Notes under the pieces: generated by a model
Databases searched by the model: none
What the model saw: the letters and a program-made list of their open reading frames with translations, nothing else
What the model was told of the DNA's origin: nothing
From: Mesorhizobium sp. B2-4-15
Lineage (GTDB): Bacteria > Pseudomonadota > Alphaproteobacteria > Rhizobiales > Rhizobiaceae
Reading direction: 5' to 3'
Assembly: GCF_006658505.1 (NCBI RefSeq)
Contig: NZ_VFUZ01000002.1
Location: 333,093-397,092 of the forward strand
DNA: 64,000 bases
Program-made: the position numbers and the translations under genes
Part shown: piece after piece, positions 17,092 to 26,063 of the stretch
Layout of the letters: every line of letters starts with the position of its first letter
Position numbering within the stretch: the first letter of the stretch is position 1

Positions 17092-17895
17092 ATGCCGACC
17101 TATCGTCCCGGACCCATCTCGCTCGTCATCGCCGCCTTCGTGGCGCTGTTTCTGCTGATGCCGCTGCTGGCTGTCATCCCGGTGTCGCTGACGCCAAGCC
17201 GCATGCTGGCGATGCCGACGGGTGAACTGTCGCTGCGTCACTACCGCACGCTGATCGAGGATCCGCGCTGGATCGACTCGATCCTGCTCTCTATCCGGAT
17301 CGGCGTGGTCAGCAGCGCTTTCTCCACCGTCTTGGCGCTATGCTTCAGTCTCGGCGTCTGGATGTTCCAGCCGCGCTTCACGGCAGCGCTCGTCGGCTTC
17401 GTGCTGCTGCCCATGGTGGTGCCGCCAGTGGTCTCGGCGATCACGCTCTACTTCCTGTTGACCTCGATCTCCGGTTTCAGCTCGTTCTTCGGCTATGATA
17501 CCTGGCTTGGCGTCGCCATGGCGCACTCGGTGATGACGGTGCCTTTCGCCACCGTGCTGATGCTGGTGTCGCTCAGTCAACTGGACAGGCGCATCGACTT
17601 AGCCGCTCGGGGCCTCGGTGCCACCGTGTGGGAGCGCGCCACCCGCGTCATCATGCCCAACATCAAGTTCGGCATCATCACCGCGGCGTTGCTGTCCTTC
17701 GTGCTCTCCTGGGAAGAGATCGGCGTCACCTTGTTCATCACTTCGGTCAACGCCATCACCTTGCCGCGTCTGATGTGGATGGGTTTGCGCGACAACATCG
17801 ATCCGGCAATCGCTGCATTGTCCGTGATTCTGATCATCATCACCGTGCTGGTGCTGGCGGTGCGCAGCTTCATTGTCAGGCTGCGCGCTGTCTGA
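17092..17895 (+). CDS. ABC transporter permease, PotC-type
   Basis: This 267-residue inner-membrane permease has about six transmembrane segments and the EAA-type loop (DLAARGLGATVWERATRV) at about residues 165-182. It starts at the ATG at 17092, 5 bp after the first permease; an in-frame extension further upstream would overlap that gene heavily and lacks family similarity. It completes the four-component importer. Confidence 0.9.
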   Translation: MPTYRPGPISLVIAAFVALFLLMPLLAVIPVSLTPSRMLAMPTGELSLRHYRTLIEDPRWIDSILLSIRIGVVSSAFSTVLALCFSLGVWMFQPRFTAALVGFVLLPMVVPPVVSAITLYFLLTSISGFSSFFGYDTWLGVAMAHSVMTVPFATVLMLVSLSQLDRRIDLAARGLGATVWERATRVIMPNIKFGIITAALLSFVLSWEEIGVTLFITSVNAITLPRLMWMGLRDNIDPAIAALSVILIIITVLVLAVRSFIVRLRAV

Positions 17896-18060
17896 TCGGC
17901 GTCCTGGTGCAGTCGTATTTTCGAGATCATCGGCATCCATCATCCTGGTGACGAATCGCCATCGTCTTCGCGTGGCGAACCGCTATATGTGGGCAGGGCA
18001 TGCAAGGCATGGGCGGGCTTGGAAAAGCATGTCCATGGCGACGAGTTGAGGAAAACGACG

Positions 18061-18468
18061 ATGACCGCGCCAGGCGATTTGCAGCAGGCCCTTTTTCTGA
18101 GACTGAAAAGTGATGCGTCACTGTCGGCATTGCTGGGCGGTGCCGGTCTGCTCGAACGGCCGACCGACAATGCCGCTTTCCCGTATGTGACCTGTGGCCA
18201 GACCAGTGCCTTTGACTGGGACACGGGCGTCGAAAACAACGACGATCAGTTGATCACGCTGCATGTCTGGTCGAAAGCTCATGGCGATGCCGAAACGCTT
18301 GCCATCATGGACGCCATCAAGGGACGCCTTGCCGACGCGGTGCTGGTGATAGGCCCCCGCGGCCAGACACGGCTGTCGCTTGAGTTCACCGAAGCCCGCT
18401 ATGACGAGGAGCTCCTTGTGCATCACGGGCTGCTGCGGTTTCGGGCGCTGACGCAGGAAAATGCCTGA
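18061..18468 (+). CDS. DUF3168 protein, GTA/phage tail-type, isolated
   Basis: This 135-residue protein matches the DUF3168 family, found in phage tail modules and in rhizobial gene transfer agent clusters. Typical segments are LQQALFLRLKSDASLSALLG, FPYVTCGQ and ITLHVWSKAHGDAETLAIMDAI. The ATG at 18061 has a GAGGA ribosome binding site. No capsid, portal, terminase or other tail gene is nearby: it sits alone between an ABC transporter and feuN. It may be a relic or a relocated copy. The ORF is intact, so it may still be used. Confidence 0.75.
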   Translation: MTAPGDLQQALFLRLKSDASLSALLGGAGLLERPTDNAAFPYVTCGQTSAFDWDTGVENNDDQLITLHVWSKAHGDAETLAIMDAIKGRLADAVLVIGPRGQTRLSLEFTEARYDEELLVHHGLLRFRALTQENA

Positions 18469-18600
18469 CGCGCTTTCAATATGACTGAAACGGAGTCTAG
18501 ACTGACGTCTGCGTGATTTTGTCGGGTTGGGGCGTCGAAATCGCGATCGGTCGTCGCGCGTTTCAGGGGTGTAGCGGACATGTTTTTTGTATCGATCACC

Positions 18601-18616
18601 GTTCATTTCACGTTCA
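18601..18616 (+). promoter_or_regulatory. GTTCA direct repeat upstream of feuN
   Basis: Two GTTCA half-sites with an 11-bp period (18601-18605 and 18612-18616) lie about 26-41 bp before the feuN start. Direct repeats near one helical turn apart are typical of OmpR-family response regulators, so autoregulation by FeuP is a reasonable guess. Confidence 0.4.
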
Positions 18617-18641
18617 GCACCGAAGCGTTACAACGCCGGTC

Positions 18642-18941
18642 ATGAAAACGCTCCGCTCCCATTTCCGAACCGCGACCCTGGCGCTTTGTGCTGCCGGGCT
18701 GTTTGCGTCGCAGGCAATGGCGATGCAGGTCATCGCATACGACCAGGCCACCCCGATCGTCCTGGCAGCGTCGGATTGCTATGCGATCGGCCTGCAGGTG
18801 GCCTCGCAGAATGGCGGAACGCTGGCCAAGGCCTCGCAGTCGACACGTGGTGGCCAACCGGTCTGCGTCATCGTCGTGCTGGTGCCTGGCAAGGACGGAC
18901 AGCGACCGCGCCGTTCCGAGATTGTCGTTCCGCAGAACTGA
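18642..18941 (+). CDS. feuN: Small periplasmic protein, FeuN-like modulator
   Basis: This 99-residue protein has a clear signal peptide (about residues 1-27, ending SQAMA) and a mature domain of about 72 residues with two cysteines. It lies just upstream of an OmpR-type regulator and sensor pair. In Sinorhizobium meliloti the small periplasmic protein FeuN is encoded next to feuPQ and restrains the FeuQ sensor; position, size and export signal fit. The assignment rests mainly on context. A PepSY-like or other periplasmic role remains possible. Confidence 0.6.
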   Translation: MKTLRSHFRTATLALCAAGLFASQAMAMQVIAYDQATPIVLAASDCYAIGLQVASQNGGTLAKASQSTRGGQPVCVIVVLVPGKDGQRPRRSEIVVPQN

Positions 18942-19014
18942 CCCCTGCCGTTTCCCAGGCCGCGGGAATCGGCCTATATCTGAGCCGAATACTTCAACAG
19001 GTATCGATCTCCGC

Positions 19015-19680
19015 ATGCGCGTACTGGTCGTCGAGGATGACAAGGATCTCAACCGGCAGATAGCGGACGCGCTGGTCGACGCCGGCTATGTCGTCGACCG
19101 TGCCTTCGACGGCGAGGAAGGCCATTTCCTCGGCGATACCGAACCTTACGACGCCGTCGTACTCGATATCGGCCTGCCGCAGATGGACGGCATCAGCGTC
19201 GTCGAGCGCTGGCGCCGCGGCGGCCGCAAGATGCCGGTGCTGATCCTGACCGCGCGCGACCGCTGGAGCGACAAGGTCTCCGGCATCGACGCCGGCGCAG
19301 ACGACTATGTCACCAAGCCGTTCCATATCGAGGAGGTGCTGGCGAGGGTCAGGGCGTTGATCCGCCGCGCCGCGGGCCACGCTTCGTCCGAACTGACATG
19401 CGGGCCGCTGCGCCTCGACACAAAGGCCTCGAAGGCCGATGTCGACGGCGTGCCGCTTAAGCTGACCTCGCATGAATTCCGCCTGCTTGCCTATCTGATG
19501 CACCATATGGGCGAAGTCGTATCGCGGACCGAACTGGTCGAGCATCTCTACGATCAGGATTTCGACCGCGATTCCAACACCATCGAGGTCTTTGTCGGGC
19601 GGCTGCGCAAGAAGATGGGCATCGACATGATCGAAACCGTGCGCGGCATGGGCTACCGCATGCGTGAGCCGGAGGCGTAA
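19015..19680 (+). CDS. feuP: OmpR family response regulator, FeuP-like
   Basis: This 221-residue regulator has a receiver domain (phospho-acceptor Asp51 in VVLDIGLPQMDG, with the conserved Lys in DDYVTKPF) and an OmpR/PhoB winged helix at about residues 125-218. FeuP in rhizobia activates genes for cyclic glucan export and osmoadaptation. The gene overlaps the sensor gene start by 17 bp, so the pair is co-translated. Confidence 0.8.
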   Translation: MRVLVVEDDKDLNRQIADALVDAGYVVDRAFDGEEGHFLGDTEPYDAVVLDIGLPQMDGISVVERWRRGGRKMPVLILTARDRWSDKVSGIDAGADDYVTKPFHIEEVLARVRALIRRAAGHASSELTCGPLRLDTKASKADVDGVPLKLTSHEFRLLAYLMHHMGEVVSRTELVEHLYDQDFDRDSNTIEVFVGRLRKKMGIDMIETVRGMGYRMREPEA

Positions 19681-21091
19681 CTCGGAACCGCTCAAACCAA
19701 CCGCAAGGACGCCGCTTTCGCTGCGTTTGTGGCCGCGTTCGCTGACGTTCCGCGTGATCGCCTTTTCCACCGTGTGGGCGATCCTGACCCTTGTCGTCAT
19801 CTTCACCCTGATCACCACGCTCTATCGCCAGGCCAGCGAACGCGGTTTTGACAGCCTGCTTTCGGCGCATCTGTTCAACCTGATCGGCTCCGTCGGCGTT
19901 TCCGACACCGGCGCTCTCACCGGGGCTCCCGACCTCGGCGACCTCAGGTTCTCGGAGCCGAATTCGGGCTGGTACTGGTCGGTCGAGCCCGCTTCGGAGG
20001 GCGTGCATGGCGACCTTCATTCGTCCTCGATGACCACATCGATCCCGTCGCCGAGCGTTGCCGAAGTGCCGTTCAACGCCAGCTTCCAGCGCAGCTATGC
20101 GGCCGAAGGCATCGACGGCGAGCAACTGGTGGTGTTCGAGAGCGAGTTCGTCCTCGATGCGAAGAACCGCGCCGCGCGCTTCCGCGTCATGGGCAACAAG
20201 ACCGAACTGGAGCAGGAGATAAGCACCTTCCAGCGCCGCTTGCTGACCTATCTCAGCCTGTTCGGCATCGGCATGATCGCCATCAACGCGATCGCCATCC
20301 TGCTCGGCCTGCAGCCGCTGCGCAGGGTCCGCAACGCCCTTGCCATGGTGCGCGAGGGCACCGCGCAGAGGCTTGACGGCCGCTTCCCGGCCGAGATCGA
20401 ACCATTAGCCAACGAAACCAATGCCTTGATCGAAAACAACAAACGCATTGTCGAGCGTTCGCGAACCCAGGTCGGCAATCTCGCCCACTCGCTGAAGACG
20501 CCGCTCGCGGTGCTGCTCAACGAAGGCCGCGCGCTTGGCGGCGCCAAGGGACAATTGATCGCCGAGCAGGCCGCTTCCATGCAGATGCAGGTCGACCATT
20601 ACCTGCAGCGCGCCCGCGTCGCGGCGCAACGCGACAGCGTCGTCTACCGCACGCCGGTGGCGCCGCTGGTGCAGCGCATGGTGCGGGTTCTGCAGAAGCT
20701 CCACCCGCGGACCAGCCTGTCGCTGTCGCTGCCGGCCACCGAGATCGTCTTTGCCGGCGAGCGCGAGGACCTTGAGGAGTTGCTCGGAAATCTTCTCGAA
20801 AATGCGATGAAATGGGCGAAGAGTGCCGTCGCGATCTCGGTCGTGCCCTTGGTCAGCAAGGACGAGAGCCTGTTCGAGATCAGCATCGAGGATGACGGGC
20901 CGGGCATTCCCGAGGACAAGGCGCGCGAAGCCCTGAAGCGGGGACGACGCCTCGATGAGACAAAGCCCGGGACAGGTCTGGGCCTCGCCATTGTCGCCGA
21001 CCTCGTCAACGAGTATGGCGGCGTCCTGGCGCTGGAACGGTCCGGCATGGGCGGATTGAAGGCGGCGGTGCGATTGCGGAGCCTTCAGTGA
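19664..21091 (+). CDS. feuQ: Sensor histidine kinase, FeuQ-like
   Basis: This 475-residue inner-membrane kinase starts at a GTG that overlaps the regulator gene. Membrane segments at about 28-50 and 196-220 flank a periplasmic domain of roughly 145 residues, the probable contact point for FeuN. A HAMP-like linker, the phospho-acceptor His275 in LAHSLKTPLAVLLNEGR and an ATPase domain with ENAMKW, DDGPGIP and GTGLGLAI follow. The HSLKTP box is of the PhoQ/FeuQ type rather than the commoner HELRTP. Confidence 0.8.
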   Translation: MSRRRNSEPLKPTARTPLSLRLWPRSLTFRVIAFSTVWAILTLVVIFTLITTLYRQASERGFDSLLSAHLFNLIGSVGVSDTGALTGAPDLGDLRFSEPNSGWYWSVEPASEGVHGDLHSSSMTTSIPSPSVAEVPFNASFQRSYAAEGIDGEQLVVFESEFVLDAKNRAARFRVMGNKTELEQEISTFQRRLLTYLSLFGIGMIAINAIAILLGLQPLRRVRNALAMVREGTAQRLDGRFPAEIEPLANETNALIENNKRIVERSRTQVGNLAHSLKTPLAVLLNEGRALGGAKGQLIAEQAASMQMQVDHYLQRARVAAQRDSVVYRTPVAPLVQRMVRVLQKLHPRTSLSLSLPATEIVFAGEREDLEELLGNLLENAMKWAKSAVAISVVPLVSKDESLFEISIEDDGPGIPEDKAREALKRGRRLDETKPGTGLGLAIVADLVNEYGGVLALERSGMGGLKAAVRLRSLQ

Positions 21092-21278
21092 TGCTTTCCA
21101 GGGCCAATCGACACCGATGGGCGGCGCATGGTATGGCGGCGTATCGATTGATCCCGGAGTGGCCGGCGGTGGCCAAATTTCCGACAAATATCAACACTAT
21201 GGCCACGCCCACTTCTCCGATGACGCGGCCCCCGGCGCATCCATGGCAGGCTCCAACTCAAGAGAACCGGTTGTTGGC

Positions 21279-21716
21279 ATGAAGATTCGCGTCGCGCTTG
21301 TTTCCGCACTGCTGGCCATATCCGGCTGCACCACCTTGAGCGGCAAGGGTCCCACTGTCGCGCCGACACCAGCCTCGACGCCTCCGTCGTCCGGCAAGCT
21401 CACCAAGTCGATCATTTCGGCGATGGGCGGCGGCCTCGTCGGCGGGTCGATCGGCAATGGCCTCAGCGACGCGGAGAAGCGCAGCGCGCTGGAGGCTGAA
21501 TATAAGGCGCTCGAATACACGGCGAGCGGTCAGAGGGTGACGTGGAAGGGTGATCAGGCTTCGCATTATGGGGAGGTGGTTCCAGCCCAACCCTATCGGG
21601 TCGGCTCGCAGGACTGCCGCCAGTACACGCAGACCGTCTTCACCGGCGGAGCGGGCGTCACGGCCCGCGGAACAGCGTGCCGCAATGCCGACGGCAGCTG
21701 GACACCGCTGACCTGA
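21279..21716 (+). CDS. Lipoprotein, 17 kDa surface antigen-like
   Basis: This 145-residue lipoprotein has a lipobox ending ISGC, giving a lipidated Cys17. A low-complexity Thr/Pro/Ser stretch is followed by a glycine-rich segment (MGGGLVGGSIGNGLSDAEKRSALEAEYKALE) of the type seen in the Rickettsia 17 kDa antigen family, interrupted here by charged residues, and a C-terminal domain with two cysteines. It is probably anchored in the outer membrane. The frame stays open about 160 bp upstream, but only the ATG at 21279 yields the signal peptide. It sits between feuQ and ccmI. Confidence 0.75.
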   Translation: MKIRVALVSALLAISGCTTLSGKGPTVAPTPASTPPSSGKLTKSIISAMGGGLVGGSIGNGLSDAEKRSALEAEYKALEYTASGQRVTWKGDQASHYGEVVPAQPYRVGSQDCRQYTQTVFTGGAGVTARGTACRNADGSWTPLT

Positions 21717-21841
21717 TCCCGATCGGCTTCGGTGGAAGCCGGCCGGTTGATGTCGATCAAGGACATTCGGCGCGCGTGCCGTCAAAGCGTCGCAGGATGT
21801 CTGTGTTGGCAGGGCAGGGCTCTGCCGTTATTGGAAGAACC

Positions 21842-22981
21842 ATGCTGTTCTGGGTCATAGCCGCAATACTGACGCTGGGTGCGAGCCTGGCGGTGCTGCT
21901 GCCGCTGGCCGGCGGGTCCAGGGGCGCGTCGTCGAGCGGCGATCACGATCTGGAAGTCTATCGCGATCAATTATCCGAGCTTGACCGCGACGCCGCGCGT
22001 GGCTTGATCCAGCCGGCGGAAGCGGCCGAGGCGCGCGCCGAGATCGCGCGCCGCATCCTTCGCCTCGACAGTGCGGATCAAGCCGGCAAGACATCAGCCA
22101 GGCAGGCGTCGGTCACGGCAAGGCTGATCGCGACCATGGCCGTGCTGGCGGTGCCGCTGGTCAGCTGGGGTCTTTACAGCCAGATCGGTTCGCCTGACCT
22201 GCCGTCGCAGCCGCTCAGCGAGCGGCTGGCCAAGAATCCGGCCGACAGTTCGGTCGACGAATTGGTGGCGCGAGCCGAAGCCCACCTTGCCGCCAACCCT
22301 TCCGATGGCAGGGGATGGGAGGTTCTGGCCCCGGTCTATCTGCGCATGCAGCGCTTTTCCGACGCTGTGGCCGCCTACCGCAACGCCATCCGCCTCGACG
22401 GCGACAGCGCCGTCCGCCAGGCCGGCCTTGGCGAGGCAGTCGCCGGTGCGGCCGGGGGCGTTGTTTCCGCCGATGCCCAGGATGCCTTCGAGGCGGCGCT
22501 GAAGCTCGATCCGGCCAATATGAAGGCCCGCTTCTATCTCGCCATGGCTTTGGCGCAGGAGGGGCGCAACAAGGAGGCGATCACGGCCTGGCAGGCAATG
22601 CTGGGCACGTTGCCACCGGATTCGCCATGGCGCGGCGCGGTCGAACAGGCACTGGCCAAATCCGGCACGCCAGAAGTTGCTTCCAGCGCCGCCGCGAAAG
22701 GCCCTGATGCCGCGGAGATCGACGCCGCGTCCTCCATGTCGCCGCAGGATCGGGAAGCGATGATCAACACGATGGTCGCAAGCCTCGACGAGAAATTGCG
22801 TCAAAATCCGCGTGACGCGGAAGGATGGATGCGGCTCGTTCGTTCCTACGTCGTGCTGGGCAAGGCCGATCAGGCGCGCGATGCTCTGGGGCGCGCCATC
22901 GCCGTCTTTGGCGCCGGCAGTGACGAGGCCAAGAAATTCACCGCCTTCGCCGCGTCGCTCGGCCTGACGGCGACGGAGTAG
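21842..22981 (+). CDS. ccmI: Cytochrome c maturation protein CcmI
   Basis: This 379-residue protein has two N-terminal membrane segments (about 2-22 and 95-113) flanking the family motif [23 protein letters not shown], then TPR repeats in the periplasm. CcmI (CycH) holds apocytochrome c and presents it to the haem lyase complex. A GGAAG ribosome binding site precedes the ATG. It is the first gene of ccmIEFH and is followed 8 bp later by ccmE. Confidence 0.92.
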   Translation: MLFWVIAAILTLGASLAVLLPLAGGSRGASSSGDHDLEVYRDQLSELDRDAARGLIQPAEAAEARAEIARRILRLDSADQAGKTSARQASVTARLIATMAVLAVPLVSWGLYSQIGSPDLPSQPLSERLAKNPADSSVDELVARAEAHLAANPSDGRGWEVLAPVYLRMQRFSDAVAAYRNAIRLDGDSAVRQAGLGEAVAGAAGGVVSADAQDAFEAALKLDPANMKARFYLAMALAQEGRNKEAITAWQAMLGTLPPDSPWRGAVEQALAKSGTPEVASSAAAKGPDAAEIDAASSMSPQDREAMINTMVASLDEKLRQNPRDAEGWMRLVRSYVVLGKADQARDALGRAIAVFGAGSDEAKKFTAFAASLGLTATE

Positions 22982-22989
22982 AACGTGTC

Positions 22990-23433
22990 ATGACACGCAA
23001 GCAGAAACGATTGTCGGTCATCTTGGGAGGATTGGCCTTCCTGGCCGCCGCCACGGGACTGACCTTCTACGCGCTTGGCCAGAAGGCCTCCTATTTCTAC
23101 ATGCCGGCCGATCTCACCACCGCCAGCGTCCAGCCCGGCCAGCGCATCAGGCTGGGAGGGCTGGTCGAAAAAGGCACGATCCAGCGCGGGCAGGGCGCGA
23201 CAGTCGCTTTTTCAGTCACCGACACGCACAAATCGGTCAAGGTCACCTATACCGGCATCCTGCCTGACCTCTTCCGTGAAGAGCAGGGCGTCATCACCGA
23301 GGGCACCTTCGGTCCGGATGGCGTATTCGTTGCCGATAGCGTTCTGGCCAAGCACGATGAGCGTTACATGCCCAAGGAAGTGGCCGACGGCCTCAAGGCC
23401 AAAGGTGTGTGGCAGGAGAGCAAGAGTGAGTAG
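22990..23433 (+). CDS. ccmE: Cytochrome c maturation haem chaperone CcmE
   Basis: This 147-residue membrane-anchored periplasmic protein carries haem covalently on His122 in [10 protein letters not shown] and passes it to CcmF. An N-terminal membrane segment spans about residues 9-28. The beta-barrel core includes [29 protein letters not shown] and the family signature. The C-terminal coding sequence is part of a short direct duplication extending into the ccmF leader. Confidence 0.95.
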   Translation: MTRKQKRLSVILGGLAFLAAATGLTFYALGQKASYFYMPADLTTASVQPGQRIRLGGLVEKGTIQRGQGATVAFSVTDTHKSVKVTYTGILPDLFREEQGVITEGTFGPDGVFVADSVLAKHDERYMPKEVADGLKAKGVWQESKSE

Positions 23434-23456
23434 CTCCGGCAGGAGAGCAAGAGTGA
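23411..23456 (+). repeat. 19-bp direct repeat at the ccmE-ccmF junction
   Basis: The 19-bp sequence GGCAGGAGAGCAAGAGTGA occurs at 23411-23429 and again, perfectly, at 23438-23456. The first copy encodes the end of CcmE; the second lies just upstream of the ccmF start and supplies a GGAGA-type ribosome binding site. It looks like a local duplication with a 27-bp period. Confidence 0.85.
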
Positions 23457-23465
23457 ACTGCGCGC

Positions 23466-25451
23466 ATGGTTGAAATCGGACATTTCGCCCTGGTCCTGGC
23501 GTTTGCGCTTTCCTTGGTGCAGACGATCGTGCCGCTCTTTGGCGCGCGCCTGAACAACCAGCGCCTGATGGCCGTCGGCGGCCCCGTCGCCGTGACCGGC
23601 TTTGCGCTGACGGCGCTGTCCTTCGTAGCACTTGCGGGTGCCTACGCGAACTCCGATTTCTCGGTGGCGAACGTCTGGGAAAACTCGCATTCGCTGCAGC
23701 CGCTGATCTACAAGATCACCGGAACGTGGGGCAATCACGAAGGCTCGATGCTGCTCTGGGTGCTGATCCTGACCTTCTTCGGCGCGCTTGTCGCAGCTTT
23801 CGGCTCGAATCTGCCAGCCACGCTGCGCGCCAACGTGCTTGCCGTTCAGGGCACGATCGGTGCCGCCTTCTTCCTGTTCATCCTGGCCACGTCCAATCCT
23901 TTCATCCGGCTCAATCCAGCGCCGATCGAGGGTCGCGACCTCAACCCGGTCCTGCAGGATCTCGGCCTCGCCATCCATCCGCCGCTGCTCTATCTCGGCT
24001 ATGTCGGTTTCTCGATCTGCTTTTCCTTCTCGGTCGCTGCCCTCATCGAGGGCCGCATCGATGCGTCCTGGGCGCGCTGGGTGCGGCCGTGGACGCTGGT
24101 CGCCTGGATGTTCCTGACCGGCGGCATCGCCATGGGATCATACTGGGCCTATTACGAACTGGGCTGGGGCGGCTTCTGGTTCTGGGATCCGGTCGAGAAC
24201 GCCTCTTTCATGCCGTGGCTGGCGGGCACCGCGCTTTTGCATTCGGCCATCGTCATGGAAAAGCGCTCGGCCTTGAAGATCTGGACGCTGCTGCTCGCCA
24301 TCCTCACCTTCTCGCTGTCGCTGCTCGGCACGTTCCTGGTGCGTTCGGGCGTGCTCACTTCAGTGCATGCCTTTGCCACCGATCCGACGCGTGGCGTCTT
24401 CATCCTGTGTATCCTGACGCTGTTCATCGGCGGCTCGCTGGCGCTGTTTGCGCTGCGTGCCTCGAGGTTGACGGCCGGCGGCCTGTTCCACCCGATCTCG
24501 CGCGAAGGCGCGCTCGTCCTCAACAACCTGTTCCTGACCACGGCGACCGCCACCGTGCTCGTCGGCACGCTCTATCCACTGGCATTGGAGGCACTCACAG
24601 GCGACAAGATCTCGGTCGGCGCGCCGTTCTTCGACCTGACGTTCGGCCCATTGATGCTGCCGCTTCTGGTCCTCGTGCCATTCGGGCCGCTGCTGGCCTG
24701 GAAGCGCGGCGACGTCATCGCCGCTTCGCAGCGCCTGATGGCCGCCTTCGCCCTGGCGCTGGCGGCGATGCTGGTCACCGGTCTGTTCATCGACGGAGCG
24801 TCGGTATTCGCCGCCCTCGGCATCGGCCTTGCCGTCTGGCTGGTCACCGGCGCGCTCACCGACCTTGCCATCAAGTCAGGCGTTGGATCGGTTGCCCCGG
24901 CCGTTATGGTCAGGCGCTTCGCCGGCCTGCCGCGCTCGGTCTTCGGCACGGCATTGGCTCATCTCGGCCTCGGCCTGACTTTGCTCGGCATCGTCGCCAC
25001 GCTCTCCTTCGGTACCGAGAAGATCCTGACGATGCGCGCCGGCGAGACCGTGGAATTGTCCGGCCATACGCTGCGTTTCGTCGGGCTGTATCCTGCCCAG
25101 GGTCCAAACTACAGCGAGGATCGCGGCCGTTTCGACCTGATCGGTGTCAGTGGTAGTCCGGTCGGCGAAATAAGCTCCGCCAAGCGTTTCTATCCGGTCC
25201 GGCAGATGACGACGACGGAGTCCGGCATCAAGACGCTTGGTCTTTCCCAGCTCTACATTTCTCTCGGCGACGAAGGCAAGGACGGCTCGGTCGTGGTGCG
25301 TCTGTGGTGGAAACCGCTGGTGGCACTGATCTGGGGCGGCGGTCTGACGATGATGGCGGGTGCGGCCATGTCGCTGATGGACAGGCGTCTGCGCGTCGGC
25401 GCGCCCTCGCGGCGCCGCAAGCAGGCGGTGGCGCCGGCGGGCCTGCCATGA
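23466..25451 (+). CDS. ccmF: Cytochrome c haem lyase subunit CcmF
   Basis: This 661-residue polytopic inner-membrane protein is the core of the haem lyase that attaches haem to apocytochrome c in the periplasm. The tryptophan-rich WWD domain is visible as GWGGFWFWDPVENASFMPWL at about residues 235-255, and conserved haem-axial histidines lie around it (GNHEGSMLLW, LLHSAIVME). More than a dozen hydrophobic segments fit the family. Its stop codon overlaps the ccmH start. Confidence 0.95.
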   Translation: MVEIGHFALVLAFALSLVQTIVPLFGARLNNQRLMAVGGPVAVTGFALTALSFVALAGAYANSDFSVANVWENSHSLQPLIYKITGTWGNHEGSMLLWVLILTFFGALVAAFGSNLPATLRANVLAVQGTIGAAFFLFILATSNPFIRLNPAPIEGRDLNPVLQDLGLAIHPPLLYLGYVGFSICFSFSVAALIEGRIDASWARWVRPWTLVAWMFLTGGIAMGSYWAYYELGWGGFWFWDPVENASFMPWLAGTALLHSAIVMEKRSALKIWTLLLAILTFSLSLLGTFLVRSGVLTSVHAFATDPTRGVFILCILTLFIGGSLALFALRASRLTAGGLFHPISREGALVLNNLFLTTATATVLVGTLYPLALEALTGDKISVGAPFFDLTFGPLMLPLLVLVPFGPLLAWKRGDVIAASQRLMAAFALALAAMLVTGLFIDGASVFAALGIGLAVWLVTGALTDLAIKSGVGSVAPAVMVRRFAGLPRSVFGTALAHLGLGLTLLGIVATLSFGTEKILTMRAGETVELSGHTLRFVGLYPAQGPNYSEDRGRFDLIGVSGSPVGEISSAKRFYPVRQMTTTESGIKTLGLSQLYISLGDEGKDGSVVVRLWWKPLVALIWGGGLTMMAGAAMSLMDRRLRVGAPSRRRKQAVAPAGLP

Positions 25452-25915
25452 AACCCAGGCTTTCCCTGACCTCGATTGTCCTGCTGCTGGCACTGGTCTT
25501 CGCCGGTGCCGCGCACGCGGTGAAGCCCGACGAGATGCTGGCCGATCCGGCGCTCGAGGCGAGGGCCCGGGCTCTGTCGGAAGGCCTGCGCTGCATGGTC
25601 TGCCAGAACCAGTCGATCGATGAATCCGATGCCGACCTTGCCCGCGATTTGCGTATCCTGGTGCGCCAGCGCCTCGTCGCCGGCGATAGCGACCAGCAGG
25701 TGATGGACTATGTGGTTTCGCGTTACGGCGAGTTCGTGCTGTTGAAGCCACGCTTCGACCTGCGCAACGCGCTGCTTTGGGGCACGCCTGTTCTTTTGCT
25801 CCTGGTGGGCGGCATGTTTATCGCCCTGAACGCGCGCTCGCGTCGGAAGCTGGCGACAAAATCCCTCTCGGCCGATGAACAGGCGGCGCTGGACGCGATC
25901 CTGCGCCGCGACTGA
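25448..25915 (+). CDS. ccmH: Cytochrome c maturation thiol protein CcmH (CcmL/CycL)
   Basis: This 155-residue protein has a signal peptide, the redox motif LRCMVCQNQS (Cys49 and Cys52) and a C-terminal membrane segment at about residues 112-130. It reduces the haem-binding cysteines of apocytochrome c. ATGA overlap with ccmF shows coupling. The thioredoxin-like partner CcmG is not encoded next to it. Confidence 0.95.
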   Translation: MKPRLSLTSIVLLLALVFAGAAHAVKPDEMLADPALEARARALSEGLRCMVCQNQSIDESDADLARDLRILVRQRLVAGDSDQQVMDYVVSRYGEFVLLKPRFDLRNALLWGTPVLLLLVGGMFIALNARSRRKLATKSLSADEQAALDAILRRD

Positions 25916-26063
25916 CAGGCAAGGTCGTCTGGCCGCCAGGGCAGCCCGCCAACATTACCAAAGTTTCATGCGTCGGAAATGGCGTTGTAATGTGCGCCGC
26001 TCTAATTCTCCTGCTTGAGGATGCCGATTAAGCCGCGTCCCTTTGAAAGAGGATGAGAGACTC

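Noticed and set aside
21117..21278. N-terminal extension of the lipoprotein gene
   Set aside because: The extension has no family pattern, and only the later ATG at 21279 gives the signal peptide and lipobox.
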